Below, one piece after another: positions 1 through 5,122 of a DNA stretch of 5,122 nt. How positions within the stretch are numbered: position 1 is the stretch's first letter; each line of letters starts with the position of its first letter. The position numbers and the translations under genes are program-made. Source of the stretch: an uncultured Atopobiaceae bacterium (GTDB taxonomy: Bacteria > Actinomycetota > Coriobacteriia > Coriobacteriales > Atopobiaceae); the NCBI GenBank assembly GCA_905235165.1, contig CAJOKK010000108.1, forward strand, positions 1 through 5,122, written 5' to 3'. Under the pieces are notes generated by a model. That model was not told the origin of the DNA. It ran no database searches and saw only the letters and a list, made by a program, of their open reading frames with translations.

Positions 1-13
1 AGTGAGGAGCGCA

Positions 14-77
14 GGCGCGGCGGGAGCGAGGACTTGTTCGAGCGAGCGAAGCGAGCGAGTCCCGCAGCTGCCGCGCC
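14..77. repeat. Long imperfect inverted repeat (hairpin)
   Basis: GGCGCGGC at 14-21 is exactly complementary to GCCGCGCC at 70-77, and GGACT at 30-34 to AGTCC at 58-62. The segments between (22-29 and 63-69) pair partly: 26-28 with 63-65, and 22-23 with 68-69 including one wobble. Together they form a stem of about 20 positions with a small bulge and internal loop. The 23-nt loop (35-57) is rich in GCGA repeats. No T-run follows on the plus strand, so it is not a classic intrinsic terminator in that direction. It could be a structured 3' end, a dispersed palindromic repeat, or a Rho-dependent 3' region of whatever lies to the left. Confidence 0.5.
40..59. repeat. 20-bp perfect mirror repeat
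   Basis: The bases at 40-49 (GAGCGAGCGA) read backwards on the same strand give exactly 50-59 (AGCGAGCGAG). This is a mirror repeat, not an inverted repeat, and is built from a GCGA tetranucleotide motif. It falls mostly in the loop of the surrounding hairpin. It may simply reflect tetranucleotide slippage; no function is inferred. Confidence 0.55.
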
Positions 78-133
78 GAAGCGACGAATGTCCTTGCCGC
101 AGAGTTCGCGCAGGCCCCCGCGCCGCCCTTCGG

Positions 134-170
134 GAATGGGTCAAAAGGGGCTACGGTAACTGACTCGCCC
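134..170. repeat. 37-bp direct repeat, copy 1
   Basis: Copy 1 aligns without gaps to 196-232 at an offset of 62 bases, with 34 of 37 positions identical. The three differences (139, 147, 167) are all G here and A in copy 2. The conserved core contains GGCTACGGTAACTGACTC. The high identity in otherwise gene-free DNA points to a discrete repeated element, not chance; whether it is dispersed elsewhere in the genome cannot be seen from this window. Confidence 0.85.
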
Positions 171-171
171 C
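143..171 (-). terminator. Putative intrinsic terminator (second) of the GTPase gene
   Basis: On the minus strand, GGGGC (171-167) pairs perfectly with GCCCC (151-147) across the same 15-nt loop as in the first copy, followed by four T (146-143). Five consecutive G-C pairs make this the stronger of the two hairpins. The G at 147 and G at 167 that distinguish this copy from copy 2 lengthen or strengthen the stem. The pair would act as tandem terminators downstream of the GTPase gene. Confidence 0.45.
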
Positions 172-195
172 GGTCCCTCGCACATATCAAAAAGT

Positions 196-232
196 GAATG
201 AGTCAAAAAGGGCTACGGTAACTGACTCACCC
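196..232. repeat. 37-bp direct repeat, copy 2
   Basis: Copy 2 of the element at 134-170. It contains a perfect 7-bp inverted repeat, TGAGTCA at 199-205 and TGACTCA at 223-229, separated by 17 bases. In copy 1 the equivalent arms still pair in a plus-strand RNA, because both substitutions in the arms (139 and 167) give G-U wobble pairs. The copy lies 10 bases beyond the stop codon of the minus-strand GTPase gene. Confidence 0.85.
205..232 (-). terminator. Putative intrinsic terminator (first) of the GTPase gene
   Basis: On the minus strand, GGGT (232-229), a 15-nt loop (228-214), GCCC (213-210) and then five T (209-205) give a short hairpin followed by a T-run. It starts 10 nt after the GTPase stop codon. 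The stem is weak: three G-C pairs plus one G-U. On its own it would be a poor terminator. The same loop and T-run arrangement recurs 62 bases further on, which supports a real role. An alternative 7-bp stem (229-223 with 205-199) overlaps this one and would compete with it. Confidence 0.4.
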
Positions 233-242
233 GGCATCTAGC

Positions 243-2237
243 TCAGCTCTTGAAGAAGCTTGCGTCGGCGGGGCGCCAGGGGCGCTCTCTTGCGGGGTCG
301 TCTTGCACGTGCATGTGCTCGGCGGCCTCGTGCCATTTCACGGTGTAGCCAGCTCCGTGGCTGCAGAAAACGGAGTCGGGGGTATGCGGCAAATCCGCCT
401 CGGGCTCGTAGGCACGCTCCTCGATAACGCAATCAGCGTCGTGGGCGGGCTCGTAACCACTGAGCTCACAGGAGAAGCTGCCGTTGCCCGCACTATACGC
501 AGCAACGTCGAGAGCGTAGTCTCCCACCTCGGACGCAGGCAGGTCTCCCTCGATAACGGCAAGCTCGGTCCCCGCAGACGGGGCGGAGAAACGCGCGTGC
601 ATCCTCGTCAGGTCGGCGAGGGCACGTCCGACCTTATCGCTAGGTACTTCCAAGACGAAGTGATACCAAGGCTCGAGAAGCACCGCCTCACCGCGCTCTC
701 GGGCGCTCATCAAGCCTTGCCTGATGGCGCGCCATGCGGCCTGACGGAAGTCTCCGCCCTCGGTATGCTTGAGGTGTGCCTTGCCCGAGACGAGCGTGAT
801 GCGCACGTCCGTTAGAGGATATCCCGCCAGCACGCCCTTATGCTCGCGCTCCATCGCGCAGCCCAGGGCCAGACGCTGCCAATTGAGATCGAGATCATCA
901 GTGCTGCATACGCAGCCGTAGACCACGCCTGTCCCCGCAGGGGCCGGCTCAATCCTGAAATGCGCCTCGGCATAGTGGCGCAGGGGCTCGAAGTGGCCAT
1001 AGCCCATCGCGGGCGCAGAGATCGTCTCCTTATAGAGAATCGAGCCCGTGCCGAAGTCAACCTGCGTACCCAGCCGCTCGCTCAGGCGCTCGCGCAGGAC
1101 CTCGAGCTGCACCGCGCCCATCAGCTGCACGCGAATCTCCTCGAGGTCGCTGTCCCAGGTCACGCCCAGCATCGGGTCCTCGTCAGCCAGCTCGCGCAAG
1201 GCCGCGAAGACGGTATGCACGTCAGCGTCACCCGGCTCCACGCGATAGGTGAGGACGGGAGCGAGCACCGGAGCCGGCGATGCCTGCGCCGCCCCTAAGA
1301 CGTCGCCGGGACGCACGTGCTGCAGACCCACAACGGCACACACCTGGCCTGCAGCGATCTCGTTCACCGTATCGAACTTGGCCCCTTGGTATAAGCGAAT
1401 CTGGTTGACCTTATCGGCCCAAGCGCCTGTCTCATCAGCACCCTCAAGCAGGGCTTTCGTGCGCAGGGTACCGCCGCAGACCTTGAGCCAGGTCACCCGC
1501 TCGCCCTTCTCGTGCGTAACCTTGTAGACCTGCGCCGCAAAGTCCTCGCCCCAAGAGCGCTCCCCCACCAGGGCGTCGAGCGCGTCAAGCAGCTCAACCA
1601 CCCCTTCGTCGCGCAAGGCCGATCCAAAGAGCACGGGAAAGGCCCGTCGCTCCCGCACGAGGCGACGCATCGTCTCGCGCCCCACGCAGCCTCGCTCCAG
1701 GTATTCGTCGAGCGCCGACTCATCGGTCGCGGCAAGCGCCTCGTGCAGCTCGGGCGCCGACTCGTCACTGAAGTCAACGCAGCCGTCGCTCAGACGTCCG
1801 GAGAGTTCCGCCAGCAGCGCGTCCTTCTCAGCATGCGCCGCATCCATCTTGTTCACGAAGATGACGGTGGGCACGTCATAGCGCTCGAGCAGGCGCCAGA
1901 GGGTGCGCGTGTGACCGCAGACGCCGTCGTTGGCCGCCACCAGGAGGATCGCGAAATCGAGCACCTGCAGCGTGCGCTCCGCCTCGGCGGAGAAGTCCAC
2001 GTGGCCCGGCGCGTCGAGCAGCATGAGATGCAGGTCGTTCCAGTCGAGCACGGCTTGTGAGGAGAAGATCGTGATGCCTCGCGAGCGCTCGAGCGCGTCG
2101 GTATCGAGGTGGGTGTCGCCCTTGTCCACACGGCCAAGCACGCGAATCGCGCCCGCATGAAAGAGCAGCGACTCGGCAAGGGTCGTCTTGCCCGCGTCAA
2201 CATGGGCCATGATGCCCACGACCGCCTGCCTCGTCAT
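243..2237 (-). CDS. TetM/EF-G-like translation factor GTPase
   Basis: A 664-aa cytoplasmic GTPase of the ribosomal-protection/EF-G superfamily, expected to bind the ribosomal A-site region and hydrolyse GTP. All G-motifs are present: G1 AHVDAGKTT (11-19), G2 RGITI (53-57), G3 DAPGH with the catalytic His (75-79), G4 NKMD (129-132) and G5 GSAL (205-208). The EF-G-type domains II to V follow, with domain IV around 405-515. The N-terminus follows TetM closely (AESLLFHAGAI, VDKG, LERSRGITI). At the domain IV tip, GKAHLKHTEGGDF (485-497) replaces TetM's YYSPVST loop and keeps a His (488) that aligns with EF-G His583. A C-terminal tail contains TPDSVFCSHGAG (619-630). The protein is slightly longer than TetM (639 aa). 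ATG at 2237 is chosen because the GTPase domain begins here as in TetM and a good Shine-Dalgarno sequence precedes it; an in-frame ATG at 2315 would add 26 unrelated residues. Family membership is near certain. Tetracycline resistance is not established, so no tet symbol is assigned. Confidence 0.92.
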   Translation of the reverse strand: MTRQAVVGIMAHVDAGKTTLAESLLFHAGAIRVLGRVDKGDTHLDTDALERSRGITIFSSQAVLDWNDLHLMLLDAPGHVDFSAEAERTLQVLDFAILLVAANDGVCGHTRTLWRLLERYDVPTVIFVNKMDAAHAEKDALLAELSGRLSDGCVDFSDESAPELHEALAATDESALDEYLERGCVGRETMRRLVRERRAFPVLFGSALRDEGVVELLDALDALVGERSWGEDFAAQVYKVTHEKGERVTWLKVCGGTLRTKALLEGADETGAWADKVNQIRLYQGAKFDTVNEIAAGQVCAVVGLQHVRPGDVLGAAQASPAPVLAPVLTYRVEPGDADVHTVFAALRELADEDPMLGVTWDSDLEEIRVQLMGAVQLEVLRERLSERLGTQVDFGTGSILYKETISAPAMGYGHFEPLRHYAEAHFRIEPAPAGTGVVYGCVCSTDDLDLNWQRLALGCAMEREHKGVLAGYPLTDVRITLVSGKAHLKHTEGGDFRQAAWRAIRQGLMSARERGEAVLLEPWYHFVLEVPSDKVGRALADLTRMHARFSAPSAGTELAVIEGDLPASEVGDYALDVAAYSAGNGSFSCELSGYEPAHDADCVIEERAYEPEADLPHTPDSVFCSHGAGYTVKWHEAAEHMHVQDDPARERPWRPADASFFKS

Positions 2238-2244
2238 CCTTGTT

Positions 2245-2254
2245 CCTCTCCCCT
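2245..2254 (-). promoter_or_regulatory. Ribosome binding site of the GTPase gene
   Basis: On the minus strand AGGGGAGAGG lies 7 nt before the ATG at 2237. It settles the start: no comparable purine-rich stretch precedes the in-frame upstream ATG codons at 2315 and 2306, and the TetM-like homology starts immediately after 2237. Confidence 0.75.
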
Positions 2255-2287
2255 TTATGCGCACCGCGACACGCCTGCCGCAGCACT

Positions 2288-2321
2288 GGCCCGAAATGGG
2301 CCTCATACTCTGCAATTTCGG
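2288..2321. promoter_or_regulatory. Overlapping inverted repeats in the divergent intergenic region
   Basis: Two inverted repeats share bases. GGCCC (2288-2292) pairs with GGGCC (2298-2302) across a 5-nt loop. CCGAAAT (2291-2297) pairs perfectly with ATTTCGG (2315-2321) across 17 bases. They lie midway between two divergent genes and just upstream of a possible plus-strand -10 box. They could be an operator for a dimeric regulator or alternative leader-RNA folds; the sequence does not show which. A chance occurrence of a 7-bp repeat is also possible. Confidence 0.35.
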
Positions 2322-2322
2322 T

Positions 2323-2328
2323 CATAAT
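2323..2328 (+). promoter_or_regulatory. Weak candidate -10 box for the oxidoreductase operon
   Basis: CATAAT matches the sigma-70-type TATAAT at five of six positions and would place the transcription start around 2335, about 27 nt before the GTG start. No good TTGACA-like -35 hexamer is found 16-18 bases upstream (GCCTCA at 2300-2305 is poor). The call is tentative; activator dependence would be one explanation. Confidence 0.25.
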
Positions 2329-2347
2329 CATCGCATACGCAAGGCAC

Positions 2348-2357
2348 GGGAAGGGGG
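2348..2357 (+). promoter_or_regulatory. Ribosome binding site supporting the GTG start at 2362
   Basis: GGGAAGGGGG ends 4 nt before GTG at 2362. The ATG codons upstream in the same frame (2188, 2296) lack such a purine stretch. The ATG at 2188 also lies inside the divergent GTPase gene. This, together with the position of the FAD-binding fold, decides the start. Confidence 0.7.
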
Positions 2358-2361
2358 CCGC

Positions 2362-3927
2362 GTGGCATTTCTCAAAGACCATTACGACGTGGTGGTGATT
2401 GGCGGCGCGCTTGCCGGCATGAGCTGCGCGCTCAGTCTGGCCAGCCAGGGCGCTGACGTGCTGATTCTTGAGCGGCACAACCTTCCCGGGGGCATTGCCA
2501 CGAGCTTCGTGCGCAACGGGGTCGAGATGGAGGCGGCGCTGCACGAGATGATGTCCATCGGACCGTCAGAAAGCCCGCTGTTCATCCGCGACTACCTTGA
2601 CTCGCTCGGTGTGAAGGTTGACTGGCTGCGCGTTCCCGAGGCCTACCGGCTCGTTGCCCCCACCGAGGGCATCGACATCGAGCTGCACGCCGGCCGTCGC
2701 GAAGACGGCAGCTGGGTGGTTGCCGACGAGATCGACGCCGTCTGGCCAGGCACGCGCGCGCAGGTCAACAAGCTGATGGAGCTTTGTCGCGAAGTCTACG
2801 AGAGCGTGCTCTACCTCAACGAGCACCGGCTCTCCAAGATTGCCACGCTCTTGCACCACGGCGCGCTTGCCAAGACGGCCGGCTACTCCGCGCAGGAGGT
2901 GCTCGACCGTTCCTTCTCGCTCCCCGACGAGGCCAAGATGGCGCTTTCCGCCTACTGGATCTACGTGGGACAGCCGCTCAAGAGCTTGCCCTTCACCATC
3001 TACGCCTTCCTCATGGCCGACTACTTTCTCGGCGGAAGCTATGTTCCGCGCGGCTTCTCTCACGAGCTGTCGGTTGCGATGGCTGAGCGCTGCCGCGAGC
3101 TGGGCGTGCAGATTGAGTATTGCCAAGAGGTCGAGAAGATCTTGGTCCGCGACGGGCACGTGTGCGGCGTGCGAACGGCGCGTGGCGACGAGGTGAGCTG
3201 CGACTACGTTGCCTCGGCCCCCTACCCCAACGTGGTGTACGGACGCATGATCGAGCCGCAATCCGAGGTCAGCGACGAGGCGCGACGCTACAGCAATGCG
3301 ATGCCCCTCGGCGTTTCGTGCTTCTCGGTGCTCCTGCAGCTTGACCTGCCTCCCGAGGAGCTGCATATCCACAACTACTCGGTCTTCTCCTGCGATGGAC
3401 CCTACCTGACCGAGCGCTTCTGGGAGCAAGCCCACCTTCCAGGCGGATGGGACTACCTCACCTGCGTCTGCCTCAACTTTGCCAACCCCGAGGCCGTGCC
3501 CGAGGGGCGCACGTCGCTCTCTATCACGACCCTGCCCCTGCCCGAGAGCTTTGACGCCGTGACCGCCGACACCTATGCCGCCACCAAGCGCGAGCTGGCC
3601 GGCGCCCTTATCAACACGGTAAGCAAGCGCCTGGGCGTTGAGCTGCGCGACCACATCATTGACGTCGAGGTCGAGACACCGGTCAGCGTGGCTCACTATG
3701 TGGGCAGCTACCAAGGATGCGTCTACGGCTACCAGCACCGCATGGACAACTCCGTGGTCGCGCGCCTTGAGGACTTCGAGCGAGACCAGCACATCGGCGG
3801 ACTTGCCTGGTGTGCTTCTCACCAGATCGTGGGTGACGGCATGGCCTGCAACATCAACAACGGCAAGATCGCCGCAAAGGCCATTCTCGACTGGATGGAC
3901 AAGGCGCAAAGGGAGGGCGACCGATGA
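2362..3927 (+). CDS. FAD-dependent oxidoreductase, CrtI/phytoene desaturase-like
   Basis: A 521-aa flavoprotein of the superfamily that includes phytoene desaturases (CrtI), carotenoid isomerase and retinol saturase. These enzymes use FAD to desaturate, saturate or isomerise hydrophobic polyene substrates. The N-terminal Rossmann fold starts at once: YDVVVIGGALAG (8-19), with Glu37 (LILER) placed to bind the FAD ribose, then the PGG motif (42-44). The dinucleotide motif is GGALAG, so the usual second glycine is alanine (A16). The C-terminal half holds YQGCVYGYQH (450-459), resembling the G-x-YG segment of CrtI relatives, and a FAD-closing motif around GDGMACNINNGKIAAKAI (491-508). No signal peptide or clear transmembrane helix is seen. 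The start is GTG at 2362. The stop overlaps the ATG of the next gene, a [2Fe-2S] reductase, which suggests an electron-transfer partner. No other carotenoid genes are visible, so a carotenoid role is unproven; the substrate is unknown. Confidence 0.85.
   Translation: MAFLKDHYDVVVIGGALAGMSCALSLASQGADVLILERHNLPGGIATSFVRNGVEMEAALHEMMSIGPSESPLFIRDYLDSLGVKVDWLRVPEAYRLVAPTEGIDIELHAGRREDGSWVVADEIDAVWPGTRAQVNKLMELCREVYESVLYLNEHRLSKIATLLHHGALAKTAGYSAQEVLDRSFSLPDEAKMALSAYWIYVGQPLKSLPFTIYAFLMADYFLGGSYVPRGFSHELSVAMAERCRELGVQIEYCQEVEKILVRDGHVCGVRTARGDEVSCDYVASAPYPNVVYGRMIEPQSEVSDEARRYSNAMPLGVSCFSVLLQLDLPPEELHIHNYSVFSCDGPYLTERFWEQAHLPGGWDYLTCVCLNFANPEAVPEGRTSLSITTLPLPESFDAVTADTYAATKRELAGALINTVSKRLGVELRDHIIDVEVETPVSVAHYVGSYQGCVYGYQHRMDNSVVARLEDFERDQHIGGLAWCASHQIVGDGMACNINNGKIAAKAILDWMDKAQREGDR
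3911..3917 (+). promoter_or_regulatory. Ribosome binding site inside the end of the upstream gene
   Basis: GGGAGGG lies within the last codons of the CrtI-like gene and 6 nt before the ATG at 3924. With the ATGA overlap this indicates translational coupling, with fresh initiation or re-initiation at the reductase gene. Confidence 0.7.
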
Positions 3928-5122
3928 AGGTCAAGGGATTTCTGCGCGACGTCCAGGGTGCGGCGCGCGTAACCGCGGCGCGACGCAAGCTCATTGAGCA
4001 GGCAAGTGCCGAGAACCTCTATCGCGATCACATCGGCGAGCTCGCGCGCGAGCTGCACCCCAATGCTACCCATGTCGAGGTCGTGCGCGTGGAGGACGTC
4101 TCATCGACCGCGCGGCGGATCACCTTCGCGCCAGTTGACGGCGACGTGCTACCGCCCTTTGAGGCCGGGCAGTTCGTCTCGCTTGACCTGCGCGTTGCCC
4201 GCACGCTCACCTCGCGACCCTACACCATCAGCAGTGCCCCCTTTGAGGCGCGCTGCGGCGATCGCTCCATCTTCCAAATCATCGTGCACGACGGCAAGCG
4301 GGGCGAGGGCTTCGCGGCCAACTGGCTCTACGGCCTGGTCAAGCCGGGTGACCGCTTTGTGTGCCACCTGCCCTTTGGCCAGTTCTTCTACGAGCCCCTG
4401 CGCGACGCACGCCACGTTGTTGCCCTGGCGGGAGGCAGCGGCATCACGCCCTTTATCTCCATGGCGCTGGAGCTGAGCCACGGCACGCTCGACTGCGACC
4501 TCACCATTCTCTATGGCTCCAGCTCGCTGGACGAGATTATCTGCCAGGAGGAGCTCGCCGAGCTTGCGCGCGCGAACAGCCACCTGCGCGTGGTGCATGT
4601 CATCTCTGGCGAGAAGGACGAGGAGCTTCCCGAGGGATATCGGCGCGGCCTCCTGAATGCCGAGCTTATTCGTGAGTTCTCGCAGGGCGACCCCAGCACA
4701 GGCGAGACGAGCTACTTCATCTGCGGGCCCCAAGACCTCTACGACTACGCCCTCGGCGAGCTTGGCGCGCTCGGCGTTCCCGAGCGCAGGATTCGTCGCG
4801 AGGTATACGGAGTCCGACGCGACGTGCGCAGCTACGATGACTACCCAGGCCCGACGGGCATGGCCAGCTACCAGCTGACGGTACGTCGAGGCATTGAGGA
4901 GCAGGTCATTCCCGCGCGCTCGACCGAACCCCTCTCCGCCGCGCTCGACCGCGCCGGAATCGCCAACCGCACCCGCTGCCGCAGTGGTGCCTGCGGCTTC
5001 TGCCGCTGCAAGCTCGTCTCGGGCGAGGTGTTCATTCCCAGCAGCACAGACGGACGGCGCCGCGCCGACAAAGACCACGACTACCTGCACGCCTGCAGCA
5101 GCTGGCCCCTGAGCGACTGCAC
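3924..5122 (+). CDS. NAD(P)H:flavin reductase fused to a [2Fe-2S] ferredoxin (3' partial)
   Basis: The first 399 residues of an FNR-type oxidoreductase; no stop occurs before the window edge. In order: an N-terminal extension (1-50) with no recognised domain; a flavin-binding barrel with RPYTISSAP (98-106), the RxY[ST] flavin motif; GEGFAANWL (127-135); and a nicotinamide-binding domain with AGGSGITPF (169-177) and CGPQ (267-270). A plant-type ferredoxin domain (about 315 onward) has cluster ligands Cys352, Cys357 and Cys360 in C-x4-C-x2-C spacing and Cys391. The order FNR then ferredoxin matches reductase components such as vanillate demethylase-type reductases and Hcr-like proteins. The expected flow is NAD(P)H to flavin to [2Fe-2S] to a partner, or the reverse. 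No oxygenase is seen, and the upstream CrtI-like flavoprotein is the obvious candidate partner. The fold normally ends soon after the last Cys, so probably only a short tail is missing. The start is ATG at 3924, overlapping the upstream stop. Confidence 0.88.
   Translation, partial: MKVKGFLRDVQGAARVTAARRKLIEQASAENLYRDHIGELARELHPNATHVEVVRVEDVSSTARRITFAPVDGDVLPPFEAGQFVSLDLRVARTLTSRPYTISSAPFEARCGDRSIFQIIVHDGKRGEGFAANWLYGLVKPGDRFVCHLPFGQFFYEPLRDARHVVALAGGSGITPFISMALELSHGTLDCDLTILYGSSSLDEIICQEELAELARANSHLRVVHVISGEKDEELPEGYRRGLLNAELIREFSQGDPSTGETSYFICGPQDLYDYALGELGALGVPERRIRREVYGVRRDVRSYDDYPGPTGMASYQLTVRRGIEEQVIPARSTEPLSAALDRAGIANRTRCRSGACGFCRCKLVSGEVFIPSSTDGRRRADKDHDYLHACSSWPLSDC

Larger units (their letters stand above)
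1..242. other. Gene-free left intergenic region with repeats
   Basis: No convincing coding sequence is visible here on either strand. The three forward frames stay open for 50-65 codons, but their products are low-complexity Arg/Ala/Ser/Pro strings. They end inside the repeats (stops at 157-159, 163-165 and 195-197), as expected from GC-rich non-coding DNA. The left half (about 1-130) is extremely GC-rich with a long hairpin. The right half (134-232) carries two copies of a 37-bp element. The minus-strand GTPase gene ends at 243, so at least the right half is its 3' untranslated region. A C-terminal end of an upstream plus-strand gene cannot be excluded, because the window starts here. Confidence 0.6.

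Noticed and set aside
1..159. C-terminal fragment of a plus-strand gene entering from the left edge
   Set aside because: The open frame is Arg/Ala/Ser/Pro-rich, passes through a long hairpin and ends inside the repeat. No protein family is recognisable, and its openness is explained by GC content.
134..232. CRISPR array
   Set aside because: There are only two imperfect copies with one 25-bp gap, the repeats carry terminator-like features, and there are no cas genes or further units.
243..2237. Acquired tetracycline-resistance gene on a mobile element
   Set aside because: No transposase, integrase, relaxase or leader peptide is seen. Base composition matches the neighbouring genes, and the domain IV tip is unlike TetM, so a resident chromosomal gene is more likely.
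2238..2315. N-terminal extension of the GTPase to an upstream ATG at 2315
   Set aside because: The extra 26 residues have no match to the TetM N-terminus, lack a ribosome binding site and would cover the divergent promoter region. The ATG at 2237 has a strong Shine-Dalgarno sequence.
303..2327. Several plus-strand open frames opposite the GTPase gene (longest 182 codons)
   Set aside because: All are mirror frames of a well-supported gene and have no recognisable domains or ribosome binding sites.
2188..2361. Upstream start of the CrtI-like protein at ATG 2188 or 2296
   Set aside because: ATG 2188 lies inside the divergent GTPase gene, and neither ATG has a ribosome binding site. The Rossmann fold begins a few residues after GTG 2362, which has one.
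2566..3909. 447-codon open frame on the minus strand opposite the CrtI-like gene
   Set aside because: It is an antisense shadow typical of GC-rich coding DNA. The product is low-complexity (Val/Ala/His/Gly-rich) with no motif, while the plus strand encodes a clear FAD enzyme.
4149..5090. 313-codon open frame on the minus strand opposite the reductase gene
   Set aside because: It is an antisense shadow. The plus strand has complete flavin, nicotinamide and [2Fe-2S] motifs in one frame.

Overview
The window is high-GC DNA with strong G/C preference at third codon positions. Its gene content is an EF-G-like/TetM-like GTPase plus a CrtI-type flavoprotein with an iron-sulfur reductase. This fits a gut or oral actinobacterium of the class Coriobacteriia (Olsenella/Collinsella/Atopobium type). 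That assignment rests on sequence style and recalled gene families, not on a search. No insertion sequence, phage gene, tRNA, rRNA or CRISPR array is visible.

Layout. Positions 1-242 hold no gene I can support. They contain a long imperfect hairpin (14-77) with a 20-bp mirror repeat in its loop, then two copies of a 37-bp element (134-170 and 196-232, 34/37 identical, 62-bp period). Read on the minus strand, each copy has the shape of an intrinsic terminator, and they lie just past the end of the first gene. Positions 243-2237 (minus strand) encode a 664-aa translational GTPase of the TetM/TetW/TetO-like family. It keeps all G-motifs, but the domain IV tip that TetM uses to dislodge tetracycline is different. 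Positions 2238-2361 are a divergent intergenic region carrying the start signals of both flanking genes and two overlapping inverted repeats.

Positions 2362-3927 (plus strand) encode a 521-aa FAD-dependent oxidoreductase of the phytoene desaturase/carotenoid isomerase/retinol saturase superfamily. Its stop overlaps the start of the next gene (ATGA). That gene, from 3924 to beyond the right edge, encodes a ferredoxin-NAD(P)H reductase-type flavoprotein fused to a C-terminal plant-type [2Fe-2S] ferredoxin domain. The two plus-strand genes are almost certainly co-transcribed and translationally coupled. The simplest reading is a redox pair in which the reductase moves electrons between NAD(P)H, its flavin and its [2Fe-2S] cluster, and the CrtI-like enzyme acts on an unidentified, probably hydrophobic or polyunsaturated, substrate. 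The substrate cannot be read from this window. The GTPase is divergently transcribed and has no evident functional link to the pair.
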